Assembly: GCA_020809705.1 (NCBI GenBank)
Contig: CP085826.1
Coordinates: forward strand, 4,154,001-4,218,000
Reading direction: 5' to 3'
DNA length: 64,000 bases
From: Calonectria ilicicola
Lineage: Eukaryota; Ascomycota; Sordariomycetes; Hypocreales; Nectriaceae
Shown one piece after another: positions 1 through 12,650 of this stretch; positions within the stretch are counted from its first letter, which is position 1; the number at the start of each line of letters is the position of its first letter. The notes below the pieces were generated by a model that saw only the letters and a program-made list of their open reading frames with translations, searched no databases and had not been told where the DNA came from. Both the position numbers and the translations under genes were made by a program.

Positions 1-954
1 CCACCAATCCCAAGCACTGGGGATTCGGCCGTCGATGTCGAAGAGCAACATGCGATTCCAGCTGAGATTGAAGAGGGTCTGCGCTCTGACGCTGTTCGAA
101 GCTCTAGTGACTCCGGCATCTCCATGGAGGACCAGCCTAGAGAAGAGGAGCAGAAGGAGGATGAATCTAAGAAGGAAGAACTAAAAGTGGAGGAACTTAA
201 GGTGGAAGCACCTAAGGTGGAGGGATTGAAGCTTGAGGAGTCAAAGGCAGAGGAGCAGAAGGATGAGCCCAAGGGTAAGGAACTTGCTGAGCCAGCAATG
301 GCCGAGACCAAGCTTCCTCAAACCAAAGACTCGTCTAGTGTAGCGGATGATCTGAGCGAGGCTGTCATTGATGAGCCGGAGCACCAGTCGGAGCAGTCAC
401 ACACGTCTATCCTTGACCTTGACGACTCACCTATGCTTGAGCCCGTTATGGAGGAAGATGGTATTGACGATGATGACGTCCCTAAGCCCTTCCCCCTGAG
501 CTACGATACTCCCACTCTTCCACCCACAATGGAAAAGCTTCTGACTCCCGAGGAGAGGTCTCATATGCTTTCCTCGCTGAGGGACGATATTCCTGAGCCC
601 CCTCGTTTTGGTCGAGCCAACTTGCCCGTTATTCTTACTCGACCTCGCACAAACACACTACCTGAGCGTCGATATTCGACAGCCCTGGCTCTTGAGATTG
701 ATACTGATCGTCCTGCGCATGACTGGGCTTCTCACGAGGTCTCCCCCATTGACGACCCTCCCAAGAGCGCCTCATTGTTGGGCCGTCACGTCCCCCCTGG
801 CCACCGTCGCCAGCCCTCTGCGGGCTACATTGGTCTGCGTGAGCGGCGAATGCACGAGATTGGCCTTCGCAACGCTGTTGTCCCATTCCGCTGGCGTGCT
901 ATGCAGCAGCAGGAGTGGGGCAGCCGCCCTGCCACTTCATACAGTGAGCAGTAA
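1..954 (+). CDS. 3' part of an acidic, low-complexity protein (5' end outside the window)
   Basis: The reading frame is open from base 1, so the gene starts upstream; 317 residues are visible before the TAA at 952-954. I do not recognise the family. The visible part has a Lys/Glu-rich segment (about bases 140-290) built from degenerate short units such as LKVE, PKVE and LKLE, then an acidic stretch, then a Pro/Arg-rich C-terminal part. No membrane segment or catalytic motif is visible, so it is probably a disordered or coiled-coil scaffold. A perfect donor hexamer GTAAGT overlaps the stop codon (951-956) and a CAG lies at 1021-1023. Splicing there would remove the stop and extend the frame to about 1354, but the extension is poor, UTR-like sequence and no clear branch site is visible. 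I therefore keep the unspliced end. Coding status is fairly sure; function is unknown. Confidence 0.7.
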   Translation, partial: PPIPSTGDSAVDVEEQHAIPAEIEEGLRSDAVRSSSDSGISMEDQPREEEQKEDESKKEELKVEELKVEAPKVEGLKLEESKAEEQKDEPKGKELAEPAMAETKLPQTKDSSSVADDLSEAVIDEPEHQSEQSHTSILDLDDSPMLEPVMEEDGIDDDDVPKPFPLSYDTPTLPPTMEKLLTPEERSHMLSSLRDDIPEPPRFGRANLPVILTRPRTNTLPERRYSTALALEIDTDRPAHDWASHEVSPIDDPPKSASLLGRHVPPGHRRQPSAGYIGLRERRMHEIGLRNAVVPFRWRAMQQQEWGSRPATSYSEQ

Positions 955-1383
955 GTGAGCGTCGATCTCTTTTGTTCCTTTTTTCTTTTATTTTCTCGGT
1001 ACATAAATACATTTGGATTTCAGATATGGTAGTTACCAAAGGATGATGGTACGGATGATTGGTATATTTTTTATGGGTATGTATGGGATGACGAGAGGAG
1101 GCAATGGTTTAACTCTGGGATGGATGAGAGTAACCACGCTGGCAAATGGCGTCTGGGGTTCTTTATGTCGTTTGTGGTGCATGCGGAATTCATGGCGCAT
1201 TTGCAGCGGGTTAGCAGCACGGTTTTTTTTTTTCGAAAGGGATGATCATTGCAAATATATACCAAACATGGCTACGAAGCTGCGATTGTTTTATAAATAT
1301 ACTAGACCAAATGTTTTCGCATTATCTATCATTCACTATCTAACTGCAACTTGAGACAAGAACTGGACCTTGGTATAATGGCT

Positions 1384-2142
1384 TTACCAAGGAACATATG
1401 CCCCAACATCGTTGATAAAGGTGCCCGTCTCACTGTCTGGGCCGGCTGTGGCTAGCAGGACGGAGCTGATGGCTCCCTTAGTCGGAGACTCCTGTCCCAG
1501 GAAGCCGTTCAGCGAGGTGCCGCAATGGTAGGCTGGATCGGCAATATTGAACTTCCAGGTAGCATCCTTTTCGTACTTGGCGGCGTAATGCAGCGCAAGC
1601 ATGTTGAGAGCGGCTTTGCTGTGCGTGTAGACGCCATAGTCTGACCTTCGCTCCTGGAACCCAAGGCTTGCGTCAGCTTTGAGGGTGAGGCTGCCGAGGG
1701 TGGACGAGACGAATATGACACGGCGGGTTCCTTTGGACTTGGCGAGAAGGGGCAGGAAAGCATCAGTAACAAGGGCTGTGCCAATAACATTTGTGTTGTA
1801 GACAGCCTGCATGCGCTCCCGGGGAGACTCAATTTGGTAGCCAGAGATGGCGCTGTTGTTTATGAGCACATCGAGACGGCCAAATTCGGCCTCGACAGTC
1901 TTGACAGCAGCCAGGATACTCTCGTCCGAGGTGATATCCAGAATAAGAGTAGAGACGCGGAGGCCCTTGGCTTGGAAAGAGGCCGCGGCCTCCCTCACCG
2001 CATCAGGACGGCGACCGGAGAGGATGATGTGGTAATCGGGCTGCTCGGTGGTGAGCTGCTTGACCATCTCAAGACCAATGCCTTGATTGGAGCCAGTGAT
2101 GAGGACGACGGTAGTGTCAGGAGTGATTGCAGGATAAGACAT
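1384..2142 (-). CDS. Short-chain dehydrogenase/reductase (SDR), 252 aa
   Basis: A classical NAD(P)-dependent oxidoreductase with a complete Rossmann fold. The dinucleotide motif TGSNQGIG is at residues 16-23, an NNSA motif at 95-98, the catalytic Ser at 146/147 and the YxxxK pair at Tyr172/Lys176. SGRRP after strand beta-2 (about residues 42-46) would favour NADP(H); that is an inference. The length is normal for a classical SDR. The open frame runs a further 116 codons upstream, but the ATG at 2142 puts the first beta strand right after a short N-terminus, as in the family; the upstream part reads as leader. No intron is needed. There is no signal peptide, so it is probably cytosolic, of the fungal group often annotated as carbonyl or ketoreductases. 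The substrate cannot be deduced, and the neighbours are unrelated housekeeping genes. Confidence 0.88.
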   Translation of the reverse strand: MSYPAITPDTTVVLITGSNQGIGLEMVKQLTTEQPDYHIILSGRRPDAVREAAASFQAKGLRVSTLILDITSDESILAAVKTVEAEFGRLDVLINNSAISGYQIESPRERMQAVYNTNVIGTALVTDAFLPLLAKSKGTRRVIFVSSTLGSLTLKADASLGFQERRSDYGVYTHSKAALNMLALHYAAKYEKDATWKFNIADPAYHCGTSLNGFLGQESPTKGAISSVLLATAGPDSETGTFINDVGAYVPW

Positions 2143-2886
2143 TGTTGAAATTGGTGTTTGAAAATGATCTGGTGGTGTTTTGATGATGATTGAAAATGGT
2201 TTTCTTGTTTGAAGGCACGCAGCCATGGCGAGACTTCTTTCTGAATTTATATCTGTAAACCCACAAACAAACAGACCAAATGCTTCGTCATTCTGAACGT
2301 CGCGAGATGCTAAGTCCGTGGTCAACCTCTGGCTTCCTAAATCCGAAGGTGGAATAGTGCCTCGAGACCAACCTGAGATTGGTTTCCTAATTAGGAAACC
2401 CCATCGACGAGCGAAGATCATGCGCTTAACCAAACCCTTGCATGAAATGATTGGGCCCAACTTCTTCACCTTTGCCGCTAATTTTTGCATTTGCTCAGCC
2501 TAATGGAATAATGGGGCGCATATTTCTGCCCTAAAGATGCCAAGGCAGGGGGAGCACTGTGCGGTTTGATGGATATGAAGTGAGGATATTGGAGCAGCCA
2601 AATCCAGTTTGACCACAACCACCCAAAAGGTAAAAAGATGGCCAAAAAGAAAAAGTCGTCCATTTCGTATTAGGTGGTACTCAAAGTAGGGATTGAGCTA
2701 CTTCAAACCTTCAAGTCGTATTCATTTGGAAAAAGCGAGTTGCCACCATCTTCACACTATGTTCAAAACTTGGGAGTTGATCGTGTCACATGATGGAACC
2801 TTGGGCTCCTCCCAAAGACACAGTGGCAAGGCCGGATCACTGTGTCAGAGAATTTCACGCCGTTTTGGGTAGTTACTTAGAAGCAA
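2143..2886. other. Intergenic: leader of the SDR gene and 3' side of SLD5
   Basis: About 740 bp. The SDR leader is partly open in the SDR frame up to 2490, which I regard as chance. I see no other coding signal here. Confidence 0.5.
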
Positions 2887-3675
2887 TCATACGAGTTCGG
2901 CATCTCCTTCGTCTATAAGAGGCTTCGCGCTGGACCATCTAATGATCAGAATATCGCCGTTCATGGCAGGCAAGGTGTTGTCAGTATCGGTGCCGAGCCC
3001 ATGGACGTCTCGGTCTCGCAGCAAGCGAACGAAGACAGCAGAATCCAAGTCAGGTGTGTCAATCATGCTCACGTTGCCATTGGTGTCGTTGAGATTCTGT
3101 AGGTCCTGGGGCAGTGATGATAAAAAGGAGGAGAGATAGTGGTTGTGCAGCAGGGCTTGATGTCTTGTAGCATATGCCACTTCAGTAGGTGAAAGACGGT
3201 CCCGAAGTTCTTGGCTGGAAAGGTAGTGCAAGGTGTGCTTGTCGACCTGGACCTAACAGTTAGATATCATGTGTCACATGGAAGTAGGCAAGTGAGACAG
3301 ATGGGTGGCTGACCTTGGCTATGCGGGCTCTGAGATAGCTTCGCACCAGAAACTTGTACCTCTCTAGTTCAGTTTGGATGACAATGAGGGCAAAGTTGGT
3401 CTTGGGATCCATGTCGCCTGTCATATCCTCCACCTTCTCAATCTGGGATTTGATTCGCGCATTTACGCGTTCAATAAGCCCGTCTTTGGGCCACCTGGAA
3501 GAAAGATTAGCCTTGTTACAAAACTTTGGGCTGTGCTAACCGGGACTTACTCCAGGATTTCGGGCGCTGAGCGCTCCGCGACCCAGAGACGCGTCAATGC
3601 CTGCAAGTCGCGTGTGTCGGAGGGCACAGAGTGTGAGGTGGGGTCAACCTCTCTGAGGATATCGTCAATATCCAT
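2887..3675 (-). CDS. SLD5: DNA replication complex GINS subunit Sld5, 221 aa, 3 exons
   Basis: Sld5 is one of four GINS subunits (Sld5, Psf1, Psf2, Psf3). GINS joins Mcm2-7 and Cdc45 to form the CMG replicative helicase in the nucleus. Exons on the minus strand are 3551-3675, 3314-3494 and 2887-3246. The introns are 56 bp (3495-3550, donor GTAAGT) and 67 bp (3247-3313, donor GTCAGC) and both restore one continuous frame. The start is at MDIDDIL. The N-terminal helical A-domain carries family-like stretches such as [15 protein letters not shown] and [14 protein letters not shown]. The C-terminal beta-rich B-domain ends in [27 protein letters not shown] sequence (last ~25 residues), typical of Sld5. 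The total of 221 aa matches the usual ~220. The ATG at 3819 in the same frame is not used in this model, because the family N-terminus begins at 3675. Confidence 0.93.
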
Positions 3676-4543
3676 TTTGAAAATCCCACACCGACTGGCG
3701 CTGCAGAGACGTTGATTTAGAGGAACGTGTCGAGTTGATGAGTGAGCGTGGTGGGGTTGAAAAGGTGTCAAAAGTGCTTGTCTTTTCTCACCAAAGCGGG
3801 GAACTGAAAGCCCCGCCAAAACATAAGTTGAATGAACGCCCCGGCATGAGCATCAGATCACCATCTTACAACCACGTTTGGGCTCAGACTGTCACTAAGA
3901 AAAAAAAAAATTCACAGTGATATATTTCTGTAACTTCAATTTTTTTTTACTGTGATATGCCCCAATCCGTCATAAGAACTAACCGCACACCGGTGCAACT
4001 TTTTATTCTCAACTCAATGGTCTACCCATGTAGTTACAACACCAATTCGACGTCGGTTGCCTTCTTTGGAGGACTAGCCTAAGCTCATATCATAATACAG
4101 TACTCGTTAACGCTGCTATAATAGCTCGGTGAAATACCTGTGTGACTGTGGCGTTTGATTTGGCGAGAAACATACATTGCGACTGTCGTCTTGACTAGGC
4201 ACAATTTCTTTGTTTGAAGAACTTGTCCTATATCGCGAGATACGGGAGAAACCACGTTGATCATCACTGTGTAATATTTCGCCCTCTTCTTTCTCGAATG
4301 AGAAGAATGGAACTAGTCTCCACACTGATAAACTTCTATGTTTCGTTCATAATAATTTTACAAGTGATCCCATTGGCAATATGTTGTTTCCCTTCGTTCA
4401 AACCCGTACTAGAGCGCGTAGTGACGATCAAAGCTTAAGTGAGCTGCCTGGCCTCAATGGCATTATCATTTAGATCTCGCCACATTTCAGCATATTACGA
4501 GCATAATGTTATCTAGTAAGCTCATAAAACCTTCAAGAATATC
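3676..4543. other. Intergenic, AT-rich, no gene seen
   Basis: About 870 bp between the SLD5 start and the AIG1-like stop, with A/T homopolymer runs near 3900-3950. Only short overlapping ORFs on both strands occur, with no recognisable protein or splice pattern. Confidence 0.5.
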
Positions 4544-5295
4544 CTACTGGACCTTTTTGAGAGGTTTATGAGCTTCTTTCTTGGCTGTTTCATAGCCATT
4601 GACCAAACCATAAACCAGCTTGAGACCAGAGGATGAGACGGTTACAAGAGCTGCAGAGAAAATAAACAACACCACTCGTTGGGGTGTTGAGAGAACCGCG
4701 AAGAGAGGGTAAGGATACCTTTCTGTGTGAGCTTGACACCGAAAAAAAAAGTGAATCGAACTTACCATCCATTATGACTGAAGCAGAGCTCAACCCAGTA
4801 CCAATAAGAAAATGCCAATACAGAGGCGAGACTCATGACAGCGTAGGCTGGAATGGTCCATGGAGGGCTGAAAAGCACAAGGTCGAGAGTTAAGAAAATG
4901 GCGGGAGCGCAATGGAAACTCAAGTCCGGAAGAAGATCCAAATGCAAGTCATCTGGGATTAATAGGCTGGTGTCGATGAAACGAATACCCCAGTACAGAA
5001 TAGTGATAACAGCCTCTAGAGGCGTAGCAACAACAGCAACGGCATTCTTTGCTTGGAAGAGTATCGAACTCGATGTCAGGTCAGCCAAAAGACCAAAAAC
5101 AAAGGCGACGAGAGACGTGGTGAGGCCAATGATGGTAAGGAACTGGAAATGCCATCCATAGGCATCCGAAATCGGGGATTCCCAGCCTGCGAGAAAGCGA
5201 AAGCTGTATGCAAAGGATGCTGTGCCCAGTAGATGGAGCAGCAAGGATGCCGATGGAGAGGGCGACGACAGTCGCTGGAGTGGGTGACGAGCCAT
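4544..5295 (-). CDS. FAR-17a/AIG1-like integral membrane protein, 234 aa, 2 exons
   Basis: A multispanning membrane protein of the androgen-induced gene 1 (AIG1/ADTRP) family. The animal members are threonine hydrolases that cleave fatty-acid esters of hydroxy fatty acids in the ER membrane. Exons are 4766-5295 and 4544-4718, with a short 47-bp intron (4719-4765, donor GTAAGT, acceptor AAAG). Splicing rebuilds the family signature NGWYPYPLF across the junction, which fixes the acceptor. About six hydrophobic segments are visible. Candidate catalytic residues are the Thr in QFLTIIGL (first third) and the His in LSFHCAPAIF (second third), by analogy with the Thr/His pair of AIG1. The start is an ATG followed by HPLQRLSSPS. 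The gene is divergent from the WD40-cyclophilin gene with a 435-bp shared promoter. Activity in fungi is inferred from the family only. Confidence 0.88.
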
Positions 5296-5730
5296 ACTGG
5301 GCGAGACGTTGGTGATGGTCAGAGAGCGTCAAGGCATGACAGCCAATTATGAAGCCGACAGGGGCAAGAATCTTTATACCAAATGCGAAAATGGCCACGG
5401 AGTCTCCATGTTCCCCGAGCAGCGAGGCGGGACCATCACCTGCTATATCTCCGAGAAAGTGTGATCCAGGACTGTCTTCGTATTGGCGGACCTCGGCTCA
5501 TGGACCCAGTGCAGACCGTCATGACGCTCGTTCGACCCGCTTGCAGGGATGAGAACAGCCAAGGTGGCACTAGCCACTTCCTTGCTCAAAATCCTGCGCC
5601 ACATGAGGCTGAAGCTTTCGTCGCATTACAGTGAGAATTCGCGATCGCGCAAAGGAACACTAACAACTGCTTGCCTATTACTTTCCAGTCACCCTTTGAA
5701 GTTGGGCTCCTATAAGTTTCAACCGTCAAA

Positions 5731-7725
5731 ATGGCTGGTGATTCTGCTACCGAAGAGGACAACCGCTCGCAAAAGCGTAGCCACTCTGAGTTCCGCGGAG
5801 AAGATGATGGTAAGTCGAGATCGCCCGTTGCAGGTCGCGTCCAAAAAGATTCTAATACCCCCCTTAGACAGCTCCTCCGACGATGACATGGGCCCTCAGC
5901 TGCCCTCCGAAGCGCCCAAGAAGAAGCGACGAGTATTGCCCCACGAGAAGCTCTATATCGCAGCCCTCCCTACGTCGGCCCGGTACTCAAAATCCTTGAT
6001 GCACAAGGAGCAGATTCTATTCACGACATGGACACCTCTGACGGATTTTCTCATCACCTCCTCCATTGACGGTGTTGTGAAATTCTGGAAAAAGATTGCA
6101 CATAATATCGAATTTGTGAAGGAGTTCAAGGCGCACAACGGCGAAATTAAATCAGTAGCTGTGAGCAAGGACGGACGAAGCTTCGCCACTGCTGGCATAG
6201 ATGGGACGATCAAGATATTCGACGTTATTACCTTTGATTTGCTATCAATGATATCACTCGACTATATTGCAAATAATGTATGCTGGGTGCATGCGAAGGG
6301 TGCTTCTTTGCCATTGCTGGCGGTTTCTGATCGAGCAAAGCCTTTGATACACATTTACGATGGCAGAGGGGAGAAAGAGGAACCTTTGCACACAATTAAG
6401 GGCCTGCATCGAAAACCTGTTCATCTGATGGCATACAACGAGGCATTCGACTGCGTAGTTTCCGCAGACGAGAACGGCATGGTGGAGTATTGGAGGCCAA
6501 GCGGCAACTATGAGAAGCCAGAAGGGGTTTTTGAGTACAAGAGCTCAACAAACCTCTTTGACTTCAAGAAAGCCAAGTCTGTCCCATCTTGTATAACCGT
6601 TTCCCCAAATGGAAAATACTTTGCTGCATTCTCGTTGCCGGATCGCAAAATCCGCATCTTTGACTTTGCAACAGCCAAGTTGTACCGTACCTATGACGAG
6701 TCCCTTCAAGCCATTGAAGAAATGCATAGGGCAGGAACAGGTTCAACTAAGTTGGACAATGTGGAGTTTGGCCGAAGGACAGCTCACGAACGCGAAGTCG
6801 AATCGGAGACCCTGAAGCATAAATCCAACATCATTTTTGACGAGTCCGGGAACTTTATTTTGTATGGTTCAATGCTAGGGATCAAGGTTCTAAATACCTA
6901 CACCAATCAAGTAGTCAAGGTCTACGGCAAAGACGAAAATTTCCGAGCCGTGAACCTCGCCTTGTATCAGGGTCAGCCTCAGAAAAAGGGCGTGACCACG
7001 GTAGAAATGGGAGCCTCAAGCAACCCACTGTTGCAGGAGTCTGAAACTCGCGATCCAATCTTGGTGGCTACAGGTGTTGGGAAGGTTCGCTTCTACATGT
7101 TCACCAACGAGGATGACATTTCCAAATCGACTCGAGACGTTCAAAACGAGCGACCGACCGTGCTTGGCCACAAGAAGGATACCAAGACAAAGGCTACAGA
7201 GACCGGTACTGGAGCAATTATTCACACTACATATGGTGATATTCATATCCGCCTCTTCCCTGACGCGGCACCCAAAACAGTCGAGAATTTTGTTACACAC
7301 TCCAAGAATGGCTACTATAACAACACGATCTTCCACCGAGTCATTCGCAAGTTTATGATCCAGGGAGGAGACCCTCTGGGCGACGGAACTGGAGGCGAAA
7401 GTATTTGGGGCAGGGAATTTGAGGATGAATTTAGCAGCTTGAAGCACGACAAGCCGTTTACTGTCAGCATGGCCAATGCTGGCCCCAATACTAACGGCAG
7501 TCAATTCTTCATCACAACAGAGAAGACGGTAAGTTTTTATGGAGCCTCCCTCGAATTACTGTCTGCCAGTTGCTAACACGATAATAGCCGTGGTTGGATG
7601 GAAAACATACCATTTTCGGAAGGGCAACGCAAGGATTCGACGTCATTCACAAGATTGAGGGTGTGAGGACGCACAAGGAGAAGCCAGAGGAGGACATCAA
7701 GATTCTCAATATTGACGTTGTCTAA
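5731..7725 (+). CDS. WD40-repeat cyclophilin (PPWD1/Cyp15 type peptidyl-prolyl isomerase), 625 aa, 3 exons
   Basis: Exons are 5731-5809, 5868-7528 and 7588-7725, with introns of 58 and 59 bp (both donors GTAAGT). The N-terminus is acidic and ends in a KKKRR basic cluster, compatible with nuclear import. Four or more WD40-type repeats fill roughly residues 70-400, with [14 protein letters not shown] as a clear example. A cyclophilin domain occupies about residues 470-625. It has the active-site features [34 protein letters not shown] (Phe, Trp and His of the pocket), so it should be an active proline isomerase. The last intron lies inside the active-site stretch; without splicing the protein loses the Trp/His segment. 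The family is found in spliceosome-associated fractions (human PPWD1, 646 aa). The start was chosen at [10 protein letters not shown]; an upstream open frame back to 5549 is leader. Confidence 0.93.
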
Positions 7726-8481
7726 GGCGAGCAGGAGGAGGAGGGGGTAAGCAAAAAGCACTGCGCCAGACTCGGCTCAAATGTAGGAGGGATTACGTAT
7801 AGATAAAAATACCATACCAAGATTAAACATGTATATTGATCAACCTCTACATTATTTGAGTCTGTGTCGAGAAGTAGTTGGCTCTCCTAGCCAGGGTAAC
7901 ATTAAGCTAGCTTCGCCCAACCTAGAGCAGTGGTTTGAGTCACCAACATCCACGACTTGTCAGTCTCGGTCTCGGCCATACATACATGCCGCCGAGTTCG
8001 GCAAAGCGGGAGGCCTTGCTTGCGTGTGCATATGCCTCCTACCCGGGATCCATTCAACGGCGCAGTCAACGGCCCCTTGCAGTGACCGGCCGTACACTCA
8101 TTCACTCACCTTCTTGACTTGTTCTCTTTTTTTCGGGGTGGTGCCATGGCGGGGACGCACAGTTACTCATCCTCCAATGGCGGTGGGGCCGTTCCAAAGC
8201 ACCAACCTAAAGCCGCCACTGCCCACCTGCGGAAAGCTGGCGCCCAGATGGACGGTGGGCGCCATGGTTGGATGAGTGTGACACCCCGACTCCGGGCCGG
8301 CGCAAAGGGTAAAAAGGATATAATTTTTTTTTCTTATAGCGCTCCTCTTCAGAACTTCTCCCTCTACTTTGCTCCAAGCTTCTTTTGAAATTACATCTTG
8401 TGCACCCGGTCTTGAGGTGCTTTGTGCATTTTTGCCTTTTCATCATCATCCTCCAGCTTCTGTCCCCACAATCGAGTCATC
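7726..8481. promoter_or_regulatory. Promoter and leader region of the DAHP synthase gene
   Basis: About 750 bp without a convincing gene. It holds one exact TGASTCA element (7936-7942) and ends in a pyrimidine-rich leader just before the ATG at 8482. Small overlapping ORFs here show no family features. Confidence 0.5.
7936..7942. promoter_or_regulatory. TGAGTCA: Gcn4/CPC1-type response element
   Basis: An exact 7-bp match to the TGA(C/G)TCA core bound by the bZIP regulators Gcn4 (yeast) and CPC1/CpcA (filamentous fungi). It lies 540 bp upstream of the DAHP synthase ATG. The match is seen; the function is inferred from the biology of amino-acid synthesis genes. Confidence 0.5.
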
Positions 8482-9869
<1,388 letters not shown>

Positions 9870-10520
9870 ATTGGGAATGATTTAATAATATAAAAAAAAT
9901 GTTGCGCGCCCATTCATGTCGGTTTGGGAAATGAGGAGAAATGGCGGTTGCGGTACCAAATATGGGCATATCCCCCCTTGCATCTCAGGGGACATCTGCA
10001 GTTAGGTTACGTTGAGCTGGGAGCTGGAGTTTCTGGGATATCAATTCATGGGATAGATAAAAGCAAGCTGCAGAGACGCAATTGAGCGAAATGCGCTTAG
10101 GCTCAAGTTAATTAGGGATCAACAGAGTTAGGTGTGACTGGTCAGAACTTGGGCCTCTTGCAACCATGCTGATGAGAGCGGCATCGCACACCGTCGCGCG
10201 TTTGATTACACACTGTATGGCAACGCACTAATTTTGTATGGGAAACCTTACTCAAACACCTGCCACGGCTCGCACTGTGCAACCAGAGCTCCTTGCTGGC
10301 GTTTTTCGACAACCACGGCCTCGTCATCCTACCACCTGGAAGCATTTCGCCCAACGCCATCTTCACGGCACCCTTGTGACGCCAATCACCCCCGATCCTA
10401 TCTCGGGCGATTCACCCTTGCGGCCTTTCTCGCCTGCCACCTCCTTCGCCCGCCCCAACACCTCATTCACGCCTCCTTCATCCTTTTTCAGGCCGAGACG
10501 CGGTTTCGACTCGCGCGATT
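9870..10520. other. Intergenic region before the zinc-finger gene
   Basis: About 650 bp. The last ~250 bp are C-rich and pyrimidine-biased, typical of a fungal leader; overlapping ORFs here (from 10234) reflect that composition. Confidence 0.5.
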
Positions 10521-11649
10521 ATGGCTCGCGATTACACACCCCCCGAGTCCCCGCTCTCCTCAATGGACGAATCTGAGCCTTATGAGGAGGAGGCCCACGA
10601 AGAAGAAGACACCACCCTGCGCCCCTCAAAGCGACAGCGCGTCGAAGGCGGCTCCACGACGTCCTCCGCTGTTGTCCCTGATGCCGAGCCGGAGACGGTT
10701 CCAGAGCCCGACCCCCTTGAGGGCATGTCGGACGTTTCTTCCGACACATCTGGCGACATCCCCAGCTCGCCCATCAACGCGCGACTAGATGAAGAAGATT
10801 TTCAGGACCAGGTTACCGTTTGCGACTGGGATGGCTGTCCAGCCGGCGACCAAAAAAATATGGACAAGCTAGTCGAACACATCCACAACTCGCACATCGA
10901 GAATCGACAAAAGAAGTATACTTGCGAATGGATGAGCTGTAATCGAAAGGGATTACCTCACGCCAGTGGTTATGCTCTGAAGGCGCACATGCGTAGCCAT
11001 ACGAGGGAGAAGCCCTTTTACTGCTACTTGCCTGGTACGCGAAGTTCTCCTAATCACCTTGCGACTAGCAACTAATTCAGTCTTAGAATGTGATCGTTCA
11101 TTTACCAGATCAGACGCGCTGGCGAAGCACATGCGAACAGTACACGAGACTGAAGCGCTGCGACCGTCCGACCCGGTGCCCAAATCGATGCAATCAAGCA
11201 CCGTCGGCAAAGGAAGCAAGCTCAAGATAATCATCAAGACACCTCAGTCGCAGGGCGGTCAAGATGAAGCTATGGAGGATGTGACCAACGGCGACAACCC
11301 CAACTCGGAATACTTTACCTCCCTTCCCGAAGAAATCTTTGATGCGGATGAACTGGCATTCCCCATCGACAAGCTGTACCGAAAGTGCTACTGGGAGGCG
11401 AAATGGGCCGAAGAGGTTGGGGAGTCACTTAAGAAGGAGTGTAAAGAATGGGAAGATGTCTACTACAGGGAGTGGCTGGAGAAGGAAGTGCTCCTGTCGC
11501 AAGTCATCAAGAGCGAGGTGGACTGGCACGGAAGGAGACAGGCCATTCTGTCGGGAACCGCTGACGTGCAAGTTTCTGGGGCCGTGGAGAGTGTGGAGGG
11601 AGAGGCAGAGGGGGGAAACACGAACGGCACCAAGGTTGAGGAGGCCTAG
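10521..11649 (+). CDS. C2H2 zinc-finger protein with three fingers, 358 aa, 2 exons (possible Iec1-like INO80 subunit)
   Basis: Exons are 10521-11034 and 11087-11649; the 52-bp intron interrupts finger 3, and splicing joins YLP to ECDRSFTRSD. The order is: an acidic Ser/Pro-rich N-terminus with an RPSKRQRVE basic cluster (about residues 35-45), finger 1 with VCDWDGCPAGD (about 100-126), finger 2 with YTCEWMSC...HMRSH, and finger 3 ending HMRTVH. The C-terminal half carries an acidic/aromatic block, DADELAFPIDKLYRKCYWE, followed by a helical Glu/Lys/Trp-rich segment. The tandem of three fingers plus this block reminds me of fungal Iec1-type INO80 subunits, but I cannot verify that; a plain transcription factor is the alternative. 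Nuclear location is inferred. Downstream of the stop, about 300 bp up to the next gene show nothing. Confidence 0.82.
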
Positions 11650-11940
11650 AGTGCTAAATCTACCCGCAGCAGTCGCATGTCGGATCGGATGACGACGCCT
11701 CGGCGGTCTCGCAGGATCCGTCCGAGCAAGACGCGTTCAAGCATCGGCGTTTGGGAAGCTTTGTAACATCATACTTGGACCGAGAGGAGTTTGCGGAGTT
11801 GGCAGTCTATCTGCATCATATTTTGGGCCACACATCGGAGAGGGAAGTGGCCTTGGTTTTGGCCGGCAGCATCGTAATGCAAGGACAACGAAATAAATGG
11901 GTTTTTCTTTTTTCCTCTACAGATACATCTAGTAATGGGC

Positions 11941-12650
11941 TTACAGTGCCTTTTTCTTGGCGCGATATGACTGGGAATTTTTAAAGGGAAACCCGCTTGT
12001 GCTCTGATCGAACTTGTGGTACTTGCTAATCATGGCCTTGTCACCGGCGAACATGACACAGTAGAGCCCGAAGCTGGCGAAGATGGCGCTGCCGATGCTG
12101 CCGAGGGCATATCCTATCTCGCCGGTCCAGCTGTAGCGGCCGTAGCAGTAGAAGGCAGCCGAGGTATGGTGGAGAGTCGATATGAGAACCGTGGCGCTCG
12201 CATACGGGGAAATTTGGTCTGCGGGAGCTATAGTAATGCAAACATCATCAGCAAGGGCGGCGAGCCAGGGGGAAGACGAGGGTCTGGAGGAAGATACCGT
12301 CTAGAGAGGATGCGAGAGGCACTGCACCCGAGAGGACGACAATGATGAGGCCCAATGCGAGCAAGGCAAAGCCAAGGGAGCGCGCAAAGTACGCTTCCAG
12401 CGCTGTAACCGAATTAGCTGCGAGGATGACAGCTTGCGATTGGGGGCCGAGGACTCACAACTCTGAGGCTCGTACTCCGGGCGCAGTATGGAGCCGATGA
12501 AGGATGGCCAAAGGATCAGAGGGAATGCCTGGGTGCTCAGCCAGGCGAGGTTCCCGAAGCTATACGTGGCGATGGCCTACGACGGCGAAACAATGGTATC
12601 GTCAGCAATTGCTCTTACAGGTTCCGAGATATGCGGAGACTTACACTCAT
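11941..12650 (-). CDS. Four-exon small membrane protein with KKxx tail, 171 aa
   Basis: This gene has no long open frame and appears only after splicing. Exons on the minus strand are 12645-12650 (ATGAGT only), 12459-12576, 12298-12402 and 11941-12227. The introns are 68, 56 and 70 bp with donors GTAAGT, GTGAGT and GTATCT; phases match throughout. The product has about four hydrophobic segments: ...FGNLAWLSTQAFPLILWPSFIG, LGFALLALGLIIVVLSG, the region SATVLISTLHHTSAAFYCYG, and IGSAIFASFGLYCVMF. It ends in KKAL, a KKxx-type ER-retrieval signal, so an ER membrane location is likely. Exon 4 has two in-frame acceptors 9 nt apart (12228 or 12219), so a three-residue variant is possible. I do not recognise a named family. 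Confidence rests on the consistent frame, the hydrophobic pattern and the good splice sites. Confidence 0.72.

Noticed and set aside
10234..10788. 184-codon ORF upstream of and overlapping the zinc-finger gene
   Set aside because: Pro/Ser/Arg/His-rich product of C-rich leader sequence, in a different frame from the finger domains.
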